From Allobosea sp. (GTDB taxonomy: Bacteria > Pseudomonadota > Alphaproteobacteria > Rhizobiales > Beijerinckiaceae): a DNA stretch of 64,000 bases. The stretch spans positions 110,356-174,355 of the forward strand of contig NZ_JAFKFX010000033.1 in the NCBI RefSeq assembly GCF_017308075.1, read 5' to 3'. The position numbers and the translations under genes were made by a program. A model generated the notes under the pieces. It was not told the DNA's origin. It saw nothing but the letters and a program-made list of their open reading frames with translations, and did no database searches. Shown one piece after another: positions 55,468 to 63,674 of the stretch (position 1 is its first letter; every line of letters begins with the position of its first letter).

Positions 55468-55699
55468 GCTGGAGCGCGCAGGCGCCCATGCCTGGCCACG
55501 GCCATGCCGATATCGCGCCGGCGCATTGACTTCCGCCGGCAATTCCCGCATAGGCACCGGCGTCGCGCGGCTCCTCACGGGGCCGCGTGGCTTTTTCCGC
55601 ACCCGTGATCCGCTCCCTTCGGAAGCCGGATCTGTCGCCCCGGAAACGGGGAGAAGGAGGGCGCGGTCCTCAAAATCGCGAACCAAGAGGACACGCGAC

Positions 55700-56317
55700 A
55701 TGTCGAAGCGCCATGAGGCGAAGTACAAGATTGACCGCCGCCTCGGTCAGAACATCTGGGGCCGCCCGAAGTCCCCGGTCAACCGCCGCGAATACGGCCC
55801 CGGCCAGCACGGCCAGCGCCGCAAGGGCAAGCCTTCCGACTTCGGCACGCAGCTGCGCGCCAAGCAGAAGCTGAAGGGCTATTACGGCTCGATCTCCGAG
55901 AAGCAGTTCCGCCGCTACTACGCCGAGGCGACCCGCCTGAAGGGCGATTCGGGCGAGAACCTGATCGGCCTGCTCGAGCGCCGTCTCGACGCGGTGATCT
56001 ACCGCGCCAAGTTCGTCCCGACCGTCTTCGCCGCCCGCCAGTTCATCAATCACGGCCACATCACCGTGAACGGCAAGCGCGTCAACATCGCGTCCTACCA
56101 GGTCAAGCCGGGTGACGTGATCGCGGTCAAGGAGAGCTCGCGCCAGCTCGCCATCGTCATCGAGTCGGCCGCCCTCGCCGAGCGCGACGTGCCTGACTAC
56201 ATCGACGCCGACCACAACAAGTTCTCCGCCTCCTTCACCCGCACCCCGACCCTGTCGGACGTGCCCTATGCGGTGCAGATGGAGCCGAACCTGGTCATCG
56301 AGTTCTACTCGCGCTGA
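55700..56317 (+). CDS. rpsD: 30S ribosomal protein S4
   Basis: A 205-aa protein starting [26 protein letters not shown], with the S4 RNA-binding domain in [50 protein letters not shown]. It nucleates assembly of the small ribosomal subunit body by binding 16S rRNA. ATG 55700 is preceded by AAGAGGA. A small hairpin CCCCG-GAAA-CGGGG at 55638-55651 in the leader could be part of autoregulation, which is speculative. The gene is alone and ends in a strong terminator. Confidence 0.97.
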   Translation: MSKRHEAKYKIDRRLGQNIWGRPKSPVNRREYGPGQHGQRRKGKPSDFGTQLRAKQKLKGYYGSISEKQFRRYYAEATRLKGDSGENLIGLLERRLDAVIYRAKFVPTVFAARQFINHGHITVNGKRVNIASYQVKPGDVIAVKESSRQLAIVIESAALAERDVPDYIDADHNKFSASFTRTPTLSDVPYAVQMEPNLVIEFYSR

Positions 56318-56375
56318 TCCGATCTCTCAGCCGGAAACCTTAAGTCTCTGGCGAGAATCGAAAACCGGAATCGGG

Positions 56376-56404
56376 AAAGGGCGGCTCTTCGGAGCCGCCC
56401 TTTT
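56376..56404 (+). terminator. Rho-independent terminator after rpsD
   Basis: GGGCGGCTC - TTCG - GAGCCGCCC is a perfect 9-bp stem with a UUCG tetraloop, extended by AAA/TTT pairing and followed by TTTTCGTTT. It lies about 60 nt after the rpsD stop. Confidence 0.93.
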
Positions 56405-56533
56405 CGTTTGCGGGCACGGCCGCGACCCGGGCGGCATGGGCGCGATGACCTTGCGGGCACTCTCGCGCGCGCTTTTCGAAGCTTTCTTGGCCCGGCTGTT
56501 GAGCCTTTGCTCCGGCCCGCCTAGGCTCGCTGC

Positions 56534-57361
56534 GTGACTGCTATTCCTCCCGCCTGGGCTCATCTCGAGCCAGCCTCCCTCAAGGCGCTCCTGGAGCCGC
56601 CCGGCAGGGTCCCGCGAGCGCTCCGCCTCACGCCCGTCGACGTCCCCGCCGAGGCAGCTCTTCTTGCCCCCATGGTCCAGGCCGCACGCCTTTTGCTGGG
56701 ACTTGCCGTGGAGAAGGGCGGCCTCGTCCTGACGCCCGCCGGAGCCCTGAAGCGCGTCGATGTCCGGCATGTCTTCGACCAGACGGAATGGCCGGGATAC
56801 GACAAGGCCGACATCCTCGCGACGAGCAAGGTCATCAACGAGCACGACGCCTACGGGGTCCTCTTCACCCGGATCGCCTTGCAGGCTGCGGGCCTGCTGC
56901 GGAAGCGTTCGGGGATCCTGAGGGCGAGCAGGGCGGGCAAGGCCATGCTCGCCCCTGAAGAGGCTCCTGCCTTGCTCGCAGCGCTGTTCGAGGCGGTGTT
57001 CTGGAAGATGAACCTTCAGGACTTCGACCGGAACCCGATCGAGTTCTGGCCGCAGCACCATATGGGCGTGATTCTCTGGAGCCTGTCGGTGACCGCGCAT
57101 GAATGGTCGAGCGCCGGGACACTGACGGAGTCCTGCACGGTGATGGAGACCTTGCTCGAGGTTCCGGCGCAGGACCTGCCGGAGTTCGCCATGGTGTCGC
57201 GGGTCCTGCGCCCTCTGACATGGCTGGGGCTTCTGGAAAGCCGGAAGCAGGCGCCACGGACCGGCTGGGGTTTCGACGAGGATTTCAGGATCGTGCCGCT
57301 GTTCCGGCAGCTGGTGGGGTTCAGGGTGGAGATGCAGGGCGCGCAAGCCGCGCGGCATTGA
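56534..57361 (+). CDS. Uncharacterised 275-aa protein
   Basis: From a GTG start. I do not recognise the full protein. Residues about 55-140 (AARLLLGLAVEKGGLVLTPAGALKRVDVRHVFDQTEW...GLLRKRSGILRASRAGKAMLA) resemble the helical segment found after plasmid pRiA4b ORF-3-type domains, which alternates small helix-turn-helix-like units. The rest is helical with many Trp and His residues (FWPQHHMGVILWSLSVTAHEW). No signal peptide or membrane helix is present. It is a stand-alone gene between the rpsD terminator and a repeat-containing gap. The coding call is good; the function is unknown. Confidence 0.65.
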   Translation: MTAIPPAWAHLEPASLKALLEPPGRVPRALRLTPVDVPAEAALLAPMVQAARLLLGLAVEKGGLVLTPAGALKRVDVRHVFDQTEWPGYDKADILATSKVINEHDAYGVLFTRIALQAAGLLRKRSGILRASRAGKAMLAPEEAPALLAALFEAVFWKMNLQDFDRNPIEFWPQHHMGVILWSLSVTAHEWSSAGTLTESCTVMETLLEVPAQDLPEFAMVSRVLRPLTWLGLLESRKQAPRTGWGFDEDFRIVPLFRQLVGFRVEMQGAQAARH

Positions 57362-57389
57362 TCGCCCCGGCTGCCGCTCCCGCCACCTC

Positions 57390-57509
57390 TCAGCCGCAGA
57401 TCGCAAGCTTCTGGATAGACTCAAGAAGGGCGACGTCTTGAGGCTGCGCCTGCGCCAGACCGGGAGAAAGCGCCCCGACGAGCACCAGCGCAGCCGCTCG
57501 CAAACGCAT
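57390..57509 (-). CDS. Possible 39-aa secreted peptide
   Basis: A short frame on the minus strand reads MRLRAAALVLVGALSPGLAQAQ, a convincing signal peptide with an AQA cleavage site, then a 17-residue tail ending KLAICG. A GAGGATAT just upstream gives a fair ribosome binding site. It could be a small secreted protein or the start of a gene that has lost its 3' part; the sequence beyond the stop is coding on the other strand, which favours a genuinely short or truncated gene. Low to moderate confidence. Confidence 0.4.
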   Translation of the reverse strand: MRLRAAALVLVGALSPGLAQAQPQDVALLESIQKLAICG

Positions 57510-57620
57510 GATATCCTCGACGCCACCGACCGGCGGCAAGGTAGGGCCGGCCTCCAGCAAGTCAATCGCCGCAGGTGCAAGGCCTCAGCCCGTTCATGCA
57601 AGGGAGCTGGGCAATCTTCA

Positions 57621-57720
57621 GATCGCCGCGTCCGTTTGGACGCGGTCACGGTGATCTATCTCAGTGTTATCGCATCGGATCTTTCCGAGAAGTGGAGGTC
57701 ACTTTTGGGTCCGATGCGAT
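57621..57720. repeat. Two-hairpin intergenic element, copy 2
   Basis: Same structure as 49341-49438. Hairpin 1 has GTCCG..TGGACG arms inside GATCGCCG / CGGTGATC; hairpin 2 has GCATCGGA / TCCGATGC. It differs from copy 1 by a 2-nt deletion and scattered substitutions, many of them in loops. It lies downstream of the His-rich protein gene (minus strand) in a gap of about 380 nt that otherwise holds only the small frame at 57390-57509. Confidence 0.85.
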
Positions 57721-57747
57721 AGCCGTCCGGCGCCTCGCAAAGCCTGC

Positions 57748-58182
57748 TCAGCGCGGGCACCAATCCCAGAAGCCGTGCGTGCGGGCCCGGTTGGTATAGT
57801 ACCAGCAATAGCCGGCGCGCGGCGGCGGACCCGCCCAGGAGGTGGCCGCCGCGCCGGCGATGAAGCCGATCGCCGCACCGGCCGCGATCGCGCCGCCACG
57901 GTTCCAGCGCCGGTGCGGATGCACCACGACGACATTGTGCCGCGGATGATGCCGGACACCATGGCGCGGCCGATGATGGGGATGCGGACGAGCGACCGGC
58001 CGGTGATGCGGGCGCGTATGAGGGCGGTGATGTGGACGGTTCACATGCCCACGATTGGCGCTCTGGCGCGAGGTGCCGGATACCTGGGCCTGCGCGGTCG
58101 CGACCAGCGGCAGCGGCGCGACGAAACCGGCCAACAGCGCCCCCAGAAGCACGAGGGACTTCAATCTCAGATAGCGATGCAC
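57748..58182 (-). CDS. His/Arg-rich secreted protein with a Gly-zipper-like segment
   Basis: A 144-aa protein with a signal peptide (SLVLLGALLAGFVAPLPLVATAQA). The middle (about residues 45-90) is dominated by His, Arg and Pro (RPHHRPHTRPHHRP, PHPHHRPRHGVRHHPRHN), which could bind metal. Next comes a hydrophobic glycine/alanine segment GGAIAAGAAIGFIAGAAATSWAG, and the C-terminal YCWYYTNRARTHGFWDWCP has two Cys, a motif common in small envelope proteins of Hyphomicrobiales. The function is unknown. Confidence 0.72.
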   Translation of the reverse strand: MHRYLRLKSLVLLGALLAGFVAPLPLVATAQAQVSGTSRQSANRGHVNRPHHRPHTRPHHRPVARPHPHHRPRHGVRHHPRHNVVVVHPHRRWNRGGAIAAGAAIGFIAGAAATSWAGPPPRAGYCWYYTNRARTHGFWDWCPR

Positions 58183-58323
58183 CGCGCTCTCCTCTTCTTC
58201 CGGGTCCCGGCCGACGGGAGCCTGCGGGATGGCTTCCCGTGATTCGCGAGCAGCCGGGCCAGCCTTGCAGGTTGTATCCGATGCGAGCCCCGACGCCAGC
58301 CGGACGCGGCCGGGCGCGGCCGG

Positions 58324-59040
58324 TCAGTCGGCGGTGCTGCTTTCCCAGGTCGCGTGCTTGACGCCGGGAATGCGCCCGAGCCGGTCGACGACCTGGTCCA
58401 GCTCCCGCCGGTCGACGGCGGTGCTGATCAGGACGGCGGTGATCTCGACCATATCGTCGCCCCGTTCGACCGTCCGGACATCGCTCGCCGGATATTTCGC
58501 GTTGTCGAGATGTTCGACCAGGGCATCGCGCACCGTCGGCAGTGCCGCACCGCTCGAGGTCAACACCACCTCATAGGTCGCCTCGAGGGCCTTTTCGTCC
58601 AGCGGAATCCGGTTGATCGCATTGACGAGCGGGCGCAGCAGCGTGTTGCCGGCGAGCACCAGGACTGTGACCAGGACCGCCTCGGCGACCATGTCGGCGC
58701 CCGCGCAGGCGCCGACGGCCGAGGCGCACCAGAGCGTCGCGGCGGTGTTGAGGCCGCGGACGTTCAGGCCCTCCTTCATGATCACGCCGGCACCGAGAAA
58801 ACCGATGCCGGTGATCACGTTGGCGATGACCCGGATCGCGTCCGAGGTGCCGCCCATCGCCATGGCGAGATCGACGAAGGCGGCCGAGCCGACCGCGACC
58901 AGCACAGTCGTGCGCAGGCCCGCCGTGCGCTGGCGATATTGCCGCTCGGCGCCGATCAGAACCCCGAGCACGAAGGCGACGCCGAGACTGACGACCGAAT
59001 CGAGGAAGGAATAGAGTTCGAAAGTCTGGATGAAGCGCAC
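58324..59040 (-). CDS. MgtC/SapB family membrane protein
   Basis: A protein of about 238 aa. Four hydrophobic helices fill the N-terminal two thirds, with family motifs LGVLIGAERQYRQRTAGLRTTVLVAVGSAAFV and TGIGFLGAGVIMKEGLNVRGLNTAATLWCASAVGACAGADM. A C-terminal ACT-like domain (about 155-238) ends IPGVKHATWES. MgtC proteins help survival at low magnesium and in acid; their exact activity is debated. The frame is open to 59100, but an ATG there lies inside a terminator hairpin, so I prefer GTG 59040, preceded by GGCGGGGGCAGG; ATG 59082 is the alternative. Confidence 0.85.
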   Translation of the reverse strand: MRFIQTFELYSFLDSVVSLGVAFVLGVLIGAERQYRQRTAGLRTTVLVAVGSAAFVDLAMAMGGTSDAIRVIANVITGIGFLGAGVIMKEGLNVRGLNTAATLWCASAVGACAGADMVAEAVLVTVLVLAGNTLLRPLVNAINRIPLDEKALEATYEVVLTSSGAALPTVRDALVEHLDNAKYPASDVRTVERGDDMVEITAVLISTAVDRRELDQVVDRLGRIPGVKHATWESSTAD

Positions 59041-59094
59041 CGGCCTGCCCCCGCCAAGCCCGCCGGCTATAGCCTCTCGCATGATACGCAACAA

Positions 59095-59130
59095 TGACAA
59101 CGGCCGGGCTCGCGCCCGGCCGCCTTGTCA
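59095..59130 (-). terminator. Hairpin terminator after the Spy-like gene
   Basis: On the minus strand TGACAAGG-CGGCCGGGC-GCGA-GCCCGGCCG-TTGTCATTGTT forms a 9-bp GC stem extended by TGACAA/TTGTCA. It follows the Spy-like gene's stop by about 30 nt and precedes MgtC. Confidence 0.72.
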
Positions 59131-59161
59131 TTCATCCCCGGCACTTGCCGGAGCCGGATTC

Positions 59162-59830
59162 TCAGAACCGGTCGCTGTCGTAGTCGCGATCACGGGACCA
59201 GCCGCGATCGTGATCATGGTCGCGATCACGCCAGCGCCGCGACCTGCGATCATCGTCACGTCGATCGTCGTCATTGTCACGCATGCGCCGGTGCATCTCC
59301 ATCATCCGGTCGCGGCCCTCGGCCCTCATTTCGCGCATGGCGCGGCGGGCCACGGTCTTCTGCTCGTCCGACAGCGTCGTCCAGAGCGGACGCACCGCAT
59401 CCGCCATCTCCTTCGAGCGGGTGGCGCGCTCTGCCTGCCGCGTCGCCATCATGTCGAGCCGCTCCATGATGTCGGCATGACGAAGGTTCTCGTGCTGGTC
59501 ACGCATCTGTGACATGCGTTCGCGGCGCTGCTCGGCATTGCGCTTGATCAGCGCCTCGATCTTCTCGAAGGCGGCGACCTGCTCGGGCTTCAGCTTCAGA
59601 TCGGTGCGAAGCTTGGCGAGACGCTCGTTCAGCTGCGCCGTCATCCGTTCGGCGCGCCGCTCGCGCATCTCCTCGCGGCGGTCGCTGCGATCGGCCTTCT
59701 CGCCGCCGCTGCCGCCATGCTGCGCGCTCTGCCCTGCTTGCGCCAGGGGGATCGGCTGCGGCTGCGCGACCGCCAGGCCGGTCGCCAGAATAGCTGCGCC
59801 GGATGCGGCGATGAGGGCTAGGCGTTTCAT
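59162..59830 (-). CDS. Spy/CpxP-like (LTXXQ motif) periplasmic protein
   Basis: A 222-aa protein from MKRLALIAASGAAILATGLAVAQ, with a signal peptide. Long charged helices follow with the LTXXQ-type pattern (LRTDLKLKPEQVAAFEKIEALIKRNAEQRRERM, then VRPLWTTLSDEQKTVARRAMREM). The C-terminal 45 residues are almost only Asp, Arg and His (DNDDDRRDDDRRSRRWRDRDHDHDRG), a low-complexity tail that may bind metal. Spy-type proteins act as periplasmic chaperones or stress sensors. The frame continues to 59965, but the signal peptide sets the start. Confidence 0.82.
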   Translation of the reverse strand: MKRLALIAASGAAILATGLAVAQPQPIPLAQAGQSAQHGGSGGEKADRSDRREEMRERRAERMTAQLNERLAKLRTDLKLKPEQVAAFEKIEALIKRNAEQRRERMSQMRDQHENLRHADIMERLDMMATRQAERATRSKEMADAVRPLWTTLSDEQKTVARRAMREMRAEGRDRMMEMHRRMRDNDDDRRDDDRRSRRWRDRDHDHDRGWSRDRDYDSDRF

Positions 59831-60218
59831 GAAAAGCTCTCCGTTTTCGTTGACTGACGACGGTTCGCTGTCTCGGGTCTCGAAGCCGGCAGACGATGGC
59901 CGCAGCCTGGCCGAGCGCCCCTCACGCCACGATGGCGCGATCATGAAGAGATTGTAATGTCCCAAGGACGCACCGGCGAGCCCGAAGTTCCCGCCTCCCC
60001 CGCCCGGCAGCGAAAATTCTTGCCGGCGGCCCAGGCCTGCCGCTGGCCTATGCCTGCCGGTAGCCGCTCGCGGCCCGGGCGATGCGCGAGGGGCCGGCGT
60101 GGTGGCAAGGATTACTCAACCATTACAGTCTAGAGTCCGGCATAGCCTTGCGGCGACGAAACGCGCTTCTCGGCCAGCGGCGTCTGCCGACGCCGGCTCA
60201 CCGGTCTGGGGGAGCACG
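59831..60218. other. Divergent gap between the Spy-like gene and the 106-aa protein gene
   Basis: A 388-nt gap. On the minus strand TTGGGACATTACAATCTC (about 59950-59968) contains TACAAT, a fair -10 box for the Spy-like gene, with no good -35. The rest is GC-rich; around 60100-60130 there is a less GC-rich stretch (ATTACTCAACCATTACAGTC) that may hold the promoter for the chemoreceptor unit. No gene is supported. Confidence 0.45.
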
Positions 60219-60539
60219 ATGCGCGAGTTGCTCTTCGGCCTCACTGTCGGTCCGCTGATGGCGCTGGCGCTCCTGCTCCTGGCCGGCCAGCCGGTCGAAG
60301 GACGGCCGGTGGTGGCCCTGTTCCCGCCCGGCTCCGGCGAATCCCGGATGATCGCCGCCATCGCCGCTTCCGGCGGCGCGATCCTGGCGCTCAGTTCCAG
60401 CCGGCCGGTCGCCGTCAGCATAGCCGAGACCGCGGATTATGCCGGCAAGCTCTACGCCGCCGGCGCCTGGCTCGTGCTCGACGCCAGCCTGGCGAAACTC
60501 TGCATGGATGTCGGCGCGGTCTCATGGAGCAGGCCATGA
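60219..60539 (+). CDS. Small 106-aa protein overlapping a chemoreceptor gene
   Basis: ATG 60219 follows GGGGGAG. The N-terminus is one hydrophobic helix ([21 protein letters not shown]), then [66 protein letters not shown]. It is probably anchored in the inner membrane with a small domain outside or inside. I do not recognise a family. Its last 16 nt overlap the start of the chemoreceptor gene, so the two are translationally coupled and may work together, for example as a sensor accessory (inference). Confidence 0.65.
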   Translation: MRELLFGLTVGPLMALALLLLAGQPVEGRPVVALFPPGSGESRMIAAIAASGGAILALSSSRPVAVSIAETADYAGKLYAAGAWLVLDASLAKLCMDVGAVSWSRP

Positions 60540-61996
60540 ATCTGGTTGAACAGTTTCGCCGGCGCTTCGGCCTTCTGCTCACCACCCTGCTCTGGCTCCA
60601 ATTCGTTCTGGTGGCGGCCTGCGTCCAGGGCTTCGAACTGCCGGGCGCGAGTCTCACGCTCGCCGCCCTCGCCCTCGCAGCGGTTCCGACCATTCTCTGG
60701 CAGCTGCGCGGGCCGGATTGGCTGACCCGCCAGGTCAGCTCCCTCGCACTGGTCGGCCAGGTCATGCTGCTGGTCTACGTCACGGCGGGGCATCCCTATC
60801 AGCCCGACATCCATATGAGCTTCTTCGCCGCGCTCGCCATCACCGCGGGCTGGCTTGACTGGCGCATCTTCGTCACCACCGCGGTCGCGATCGCGGCGCA
60901 TCATGCCGGCCTGAACCTGGTCTATCCGGAAGGTGTCTTTCCCGGCGGCAGCGACGGCCGCCGCGTGCTGCTCCATGCCGTCATCGTGGTCGTGCAGAAC
61001 AGCGCTCTGAGCTGGGTCGTGATCACCCTGCGGGCCGCCTTCATCAACGCCGAAGCGCAAAGCGAGCGTGCAAATGCCGCGCGCCTCGTCGCCGAGCAGG
61101 CCGAGCGTGATCTCGCCAGGACCACGCTGCAGGCGGCGCTGGAACGGCAGGCGCTGGTGCTGGAAATCGCCGACGATCTCGAAGTGGAGGTGGCCGGCAT
61201 AGCAGGCGAGGTCTTCGCCTCGGTCGCGCCGCTGCGCAAGGCCGCCTCGCAGATGTCCGAAGGCGCGCGCCGGGTCCAGGAAGGCGCGCTGGCCGCAGCC
61301 ACCTCCTCCGACCAGGCCGCCACGGCCGTCACCGCCGCCACCATCGCCACGAACGGGCTCGCCAGCGCGATCGGCGAGCTGCGCGAGCAGGTCGGCGCCA
61401 CGAGCCGGGTCGTCGAATTCACCACCAGCAGCGCCCACAACGTGCTGAGCACGGTCCAGCATCTCTCGCGGAAGGCGGAGGATATCGGCCAGATCGTCCA
61501 GCTGATCTCGACCATTGCCGAGCGCACCAACCTCCTGGCCCTCAACGCCTCGATCGAGGCGGCCCGCTTCGGCGTCCAGGGGCAGGGCTTCGCCGTCGTG
61601 GCGCAGGAGGTCAAGGCGCTTGCCAGCCAGACCTCGCAGGCGACGGCCGACATCCAGAAGCGGATCGCCGCCATCCACGAATCCGGCTCCGAAGCCGTGC
61701 AGGCGATCGAGGTGATGGGCGGCTCGATCAATTCGCTGAACGACGTCTCGGCCTCGGTCGCCGCCGCCATCGCCCAGCAGGACCAGGCCACCGCCGGCAT
61801 CGCCGAGAACATCGGCAGCACGGCGCAGGATGCCGAGATGGCCTCGGACACCATCCACCGCGTCATCGGCGTCGCCAATGAAGCCGGGTCGGCGGCCGGT
61901 TGCGTCTCCGACGCCGCCGAGAAGCTCGCAGAGCAGGCGGCGCAGCTCGACAGCCAGGTCCGCACCTTCCTCCAGCGCATCCGCCAGGCCGCCTGA
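60524..61996 (+). CDS. Membrane-bound methyl-accepting chemotaxis protein
   Basis: A 490-aa receptor. The first 170 residues hold about six hydrophobic segments ([20 protein letters not shown] through [18 protein letters not shown]), unlike the classic two-helix, periplasmic-loop layout. A coiled-coil linker (about 180-240) leads to the signalling domain with the tip [47 protein letters not shown]. It would sense something within or at the membrane and signal to CheA. Starts at 60524 and 60536 are both possible; the former overlaps the 106-aa gene by 16 nt. Confidence 0.9.
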   Translation: MEQAMNLVEQFRRRFGLLLTTLLWLQFVLVAACVQGFELPGASLTLAALALAAVPTILWQLRGPDWLTRQVSSLALVGQVMLLVYVTAGHPYQPDIHMSFFAALAITAGWLDWRIFVTTAVAIAAHHAGLNLVYPEGVFPGGSDGRRVLLHAVIVVVQNSALSWVVITLRAAFINAEAQSERANAARLVAEQAERDLARTTLQAALERQALVLEIADDLEVEVAGIAGEVFASVAPLRKAASQMSEGARRVQEGALAAATSSDQAATAVTAATIATNGLASAIGELREQVGATSRVVEFTTSSAHNVLSTVQHLSRKAEDIGQIVQLISTIAERTNLLALNASIEAARFGVQGQGFAVVAQEVKALASQTSQATADIQKRIAAIHESGSEAVQAIEVMGGSINSLNDVSASVAAAIAQQDQATAGIAENIGSTAQDAEMASDTIHRVIGVANEAGSAAGCVSDAAEKLAEQAAQLDSQVRTFLQRIRQAA

Positions 61997-62051
61997 AACG
62001 CTGACGAGCGCGGCCGGCATGGCGGGAGGGCCTGCGCCCTCCCGCCTGTCG

Positions 62052-62309
62052 TCACCTGTTGTCGGCCTGGCTGCGGACGGCGAGCCGTCCGAGCCGGGAG
62101 ATGCGGTAGGGCGCGCCCTGCCGCGACTCGATCAGCCGCTTGCGCTTGAGGCCAGCGAAGATGGCGAGCGTGCAATCACTCAGAAGATGACCTTCATGGG
62201 TGAAGCATTCGACATGATGGATACGGCGGTTCTCGCCGCGAAAATGGCGGATCTGCCCGCCACGGGCCAGCACGTGCAGCACGCGCTGCTCGTCCCGCGA
62301 AACGTTCAT
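62052..62309 (-). CDS. YjhX family protein
   Basis: An 85-aa protein [71 protein letters not shown], matching YjhX (UPF0386). YjhX is described as a toxin paired with the acetyltransferase YjhQ in E. coli, but many alphaproteobacterial copies are single. No acetyltransferase gene is adjacent here, so calling it a toxin is not supported. The start at 62309 gives the family's exact length. It converges with the chemoreceptor gene. Confidence 0.85.
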   Translation of the reverse strand: MNVSRDEQRVLHVLARGGQIRHFRGENRRIHHVECFTHEGHLLSDCTLAIFAGLKRKRLIESRQGAPYRISRLGRLAVRSQADNR

Positions 62310-62591
62310 GATGGAAAAGCCTGTGCATGGAACCATGACAAGCGCCGCGGCGAAAGCCGACCCTGTGGTCTGGATCTCTCACCCGGCGCTGGATCAGGTC
62401 TCGCCTCAGCGAAACCTCACCGGGTTCCCGCACTCTCCAACATGATGCCCTCTCGCGCGCCTCGCGGACGCGAATGGCGTCCGGGGAGAAGGCGTTTAGC
62501 CCCCTGCCCGGCAAGGGTCAACGCTCGGAGACAGCGCGCACCGGCACGAAGCCGTTTCGCGCGGGGTCCCGGATGCGCTATGGACGCAGCC

Positions 62592-63380
62592 ATGTCGACC
62601 GATGATTTCCTCGCGCGCTTCGGCTCCCCCGGCCAGCGCCAACCAGACCCCGTCGCCGCCGCCCAGCAGGCGATGCGCAACCCACTGCCCAAGCGCTTCT
62701 ACGAGAAGGCCGAGGCGCTGGAGCGCGACGGCCTCTTCCAAGTCGCGCTCGACGGCCGCACCGCCCGCACCCCGGCCCGCAAGCCGCTGGCGGTCGCCTC
62801 GCACGCCGTCGCGCAGGCGCTGGCCGCCGAATGGCAGGCGCAGGAGGGGGAGATCGACCCCGCCCGGATGCCGATGACCCGGCTGGTCAACTCGGCGCTC
62901 GACGGCGTCGCCGACCAGCACGAGGCGGTCCGCGCCGAGATCGTCCGCTATGCCGGCAGCGACGCGCTCTGCTATCGCGCCGGCGAGCCGCGCGAACTGG
63001 TGGAGCGCCAGGACCAGATCTGGAACCCGCTGATCGCCGCATTGGAGGCCCGGATCGGCGGCCGCTTCGTCATGGCGCAGGGCGTGGTCTTCGCCGAGCA
63101 GCCGCAGACCGTGCTCGACGCGGTGGAAAAACGCGTCGCGGCGATCCCCGCCCCGATCGCCCTCGCCGGCGCCCACAACGTCATGACCCTGACGGGGTCG
63201 ACGATCCTGACGCTCGCCCTTGCCGAGGGGCTGATCGACGCCGAAGCGGCCTGGGCCGCCGCCCATCTCGACGAGGACTATCAGATCGGGATCTGGGGCC
63301 AGGACGAGGAAGCGGCCGAACGCCGGGTACTACGGCGCAAGGAGTACGACGCGGCCGTGCTGCTGCTGATGCAGGGCTAG
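62592..63380 (+). CDS. ATP12 family F1-ATPase assembly chaperone
   Basis: A 262-aa protein of the ATP12 family: PLPKRFYEKAEALERDGLFQVALDGRTARTPARKPLAVAS at the N-terminus, then LAAEWQAQEGEIDPARMPMTRLVNSALDGV and RAGEPRELVERQDQIWNPLIAALEARIG. In mitochondria ATP12 binds the F1 alpha subunit during assembly; bacterial homologues in alphaproteobacteria are assumed to do likewise. ATG 62580 is a second possible start, 12 nt upstream. The stop codon runs directly into a terminator-like hairpin. Confidence 0.92.
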   Translation: MSTDDFLARFGSPGQRQPDPVAAAQQAMRNPLPKRFYEKAEALERDGLFQVALDGRTARTPARKPLAVASHAVAQALAAEWQAQEGEIDPARMPMTRLVNSALDGVADQHEAVRAEIVRYAGSDALCYRAGEPRELVERQDQIWNPLIAALEARIGGRFVMAQGVVFAEQPQTVLDAVEKRVAAIPAPIALAGAHNVMTLTGSTILTLALAEGLIDAEAAWAAAHLDEDYQIGIWGQDEEAAERRVLRRKEYDAAVLLLMQG

Positions 63381-63416
63381 CGCATTTCCGCGTTTCCCTG
63401 AAACGCCGGAATGCGC
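63380..63416 (+). terminator. Terminator-like hairpin after the ATP12 gene
   Basis: GCGCATTTCCGCGTTTC - CCT - GAAACGCCGGAATGCGC is a near-perfect 17-bp stem. There is no clear U-run. It is the left part of a repeat unit that is common in Hyphomicrobiales genomes. Confidence 0.6.
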
Positions 63417-63480
63417 CATCTCTTTGATTTATCGTGCCTTCTTCACGCGAACCGCGGCCGATTCGCTCGAAAACGCTCCG
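63417..63480. repeat. Repeat unit TTCTTCACGCGAACC...TCGCTCGAAAACGC
   Basis: CATCTCTTTGATTTATCGTG, then CTTCTTCACGCGAACCGCGG and TTCGCTCGAAAACGC. The phrase recurs in many genomes of the order as an intergenic element; only one copy is in this window. It lies in the 294-nt gap between the ATP12 gene and pccB, of which the rest shows nothing further. Confidence 0.5.
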
Positions 63481-63674
63481 GAGGCGATGCAGCCGGCCGC
63501 GTGACGCGTAGCCTTTTCGACCAATCTGCAGGTCAGCCGGCTCCGGCGAAATGGAGCGCCGGAATGACGTTTCGACGTGATCGGAGAACGTCTGCCCCGC
63601 CGGCATCCGATGGACAGCCCGTCCCGCGCCGCTTAAGCCGGTGAGAGATCGTCAGTCGGCTGCGGGGCTTCGCC

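Noticed and set aside
55526-55699. Longer rpsD reading from 55526
   Set aside because: S4 proteins of this group begin [10 protein letters not shown], which starts at ATG 55700 behind a purine-rich ribosome binding site.
62052-62309. Toxin-antitoxin pair based on YjhX
   Set aside because: No acetyltransferase or other antitoxin-like gene is adjacent, so only the family name is supported.
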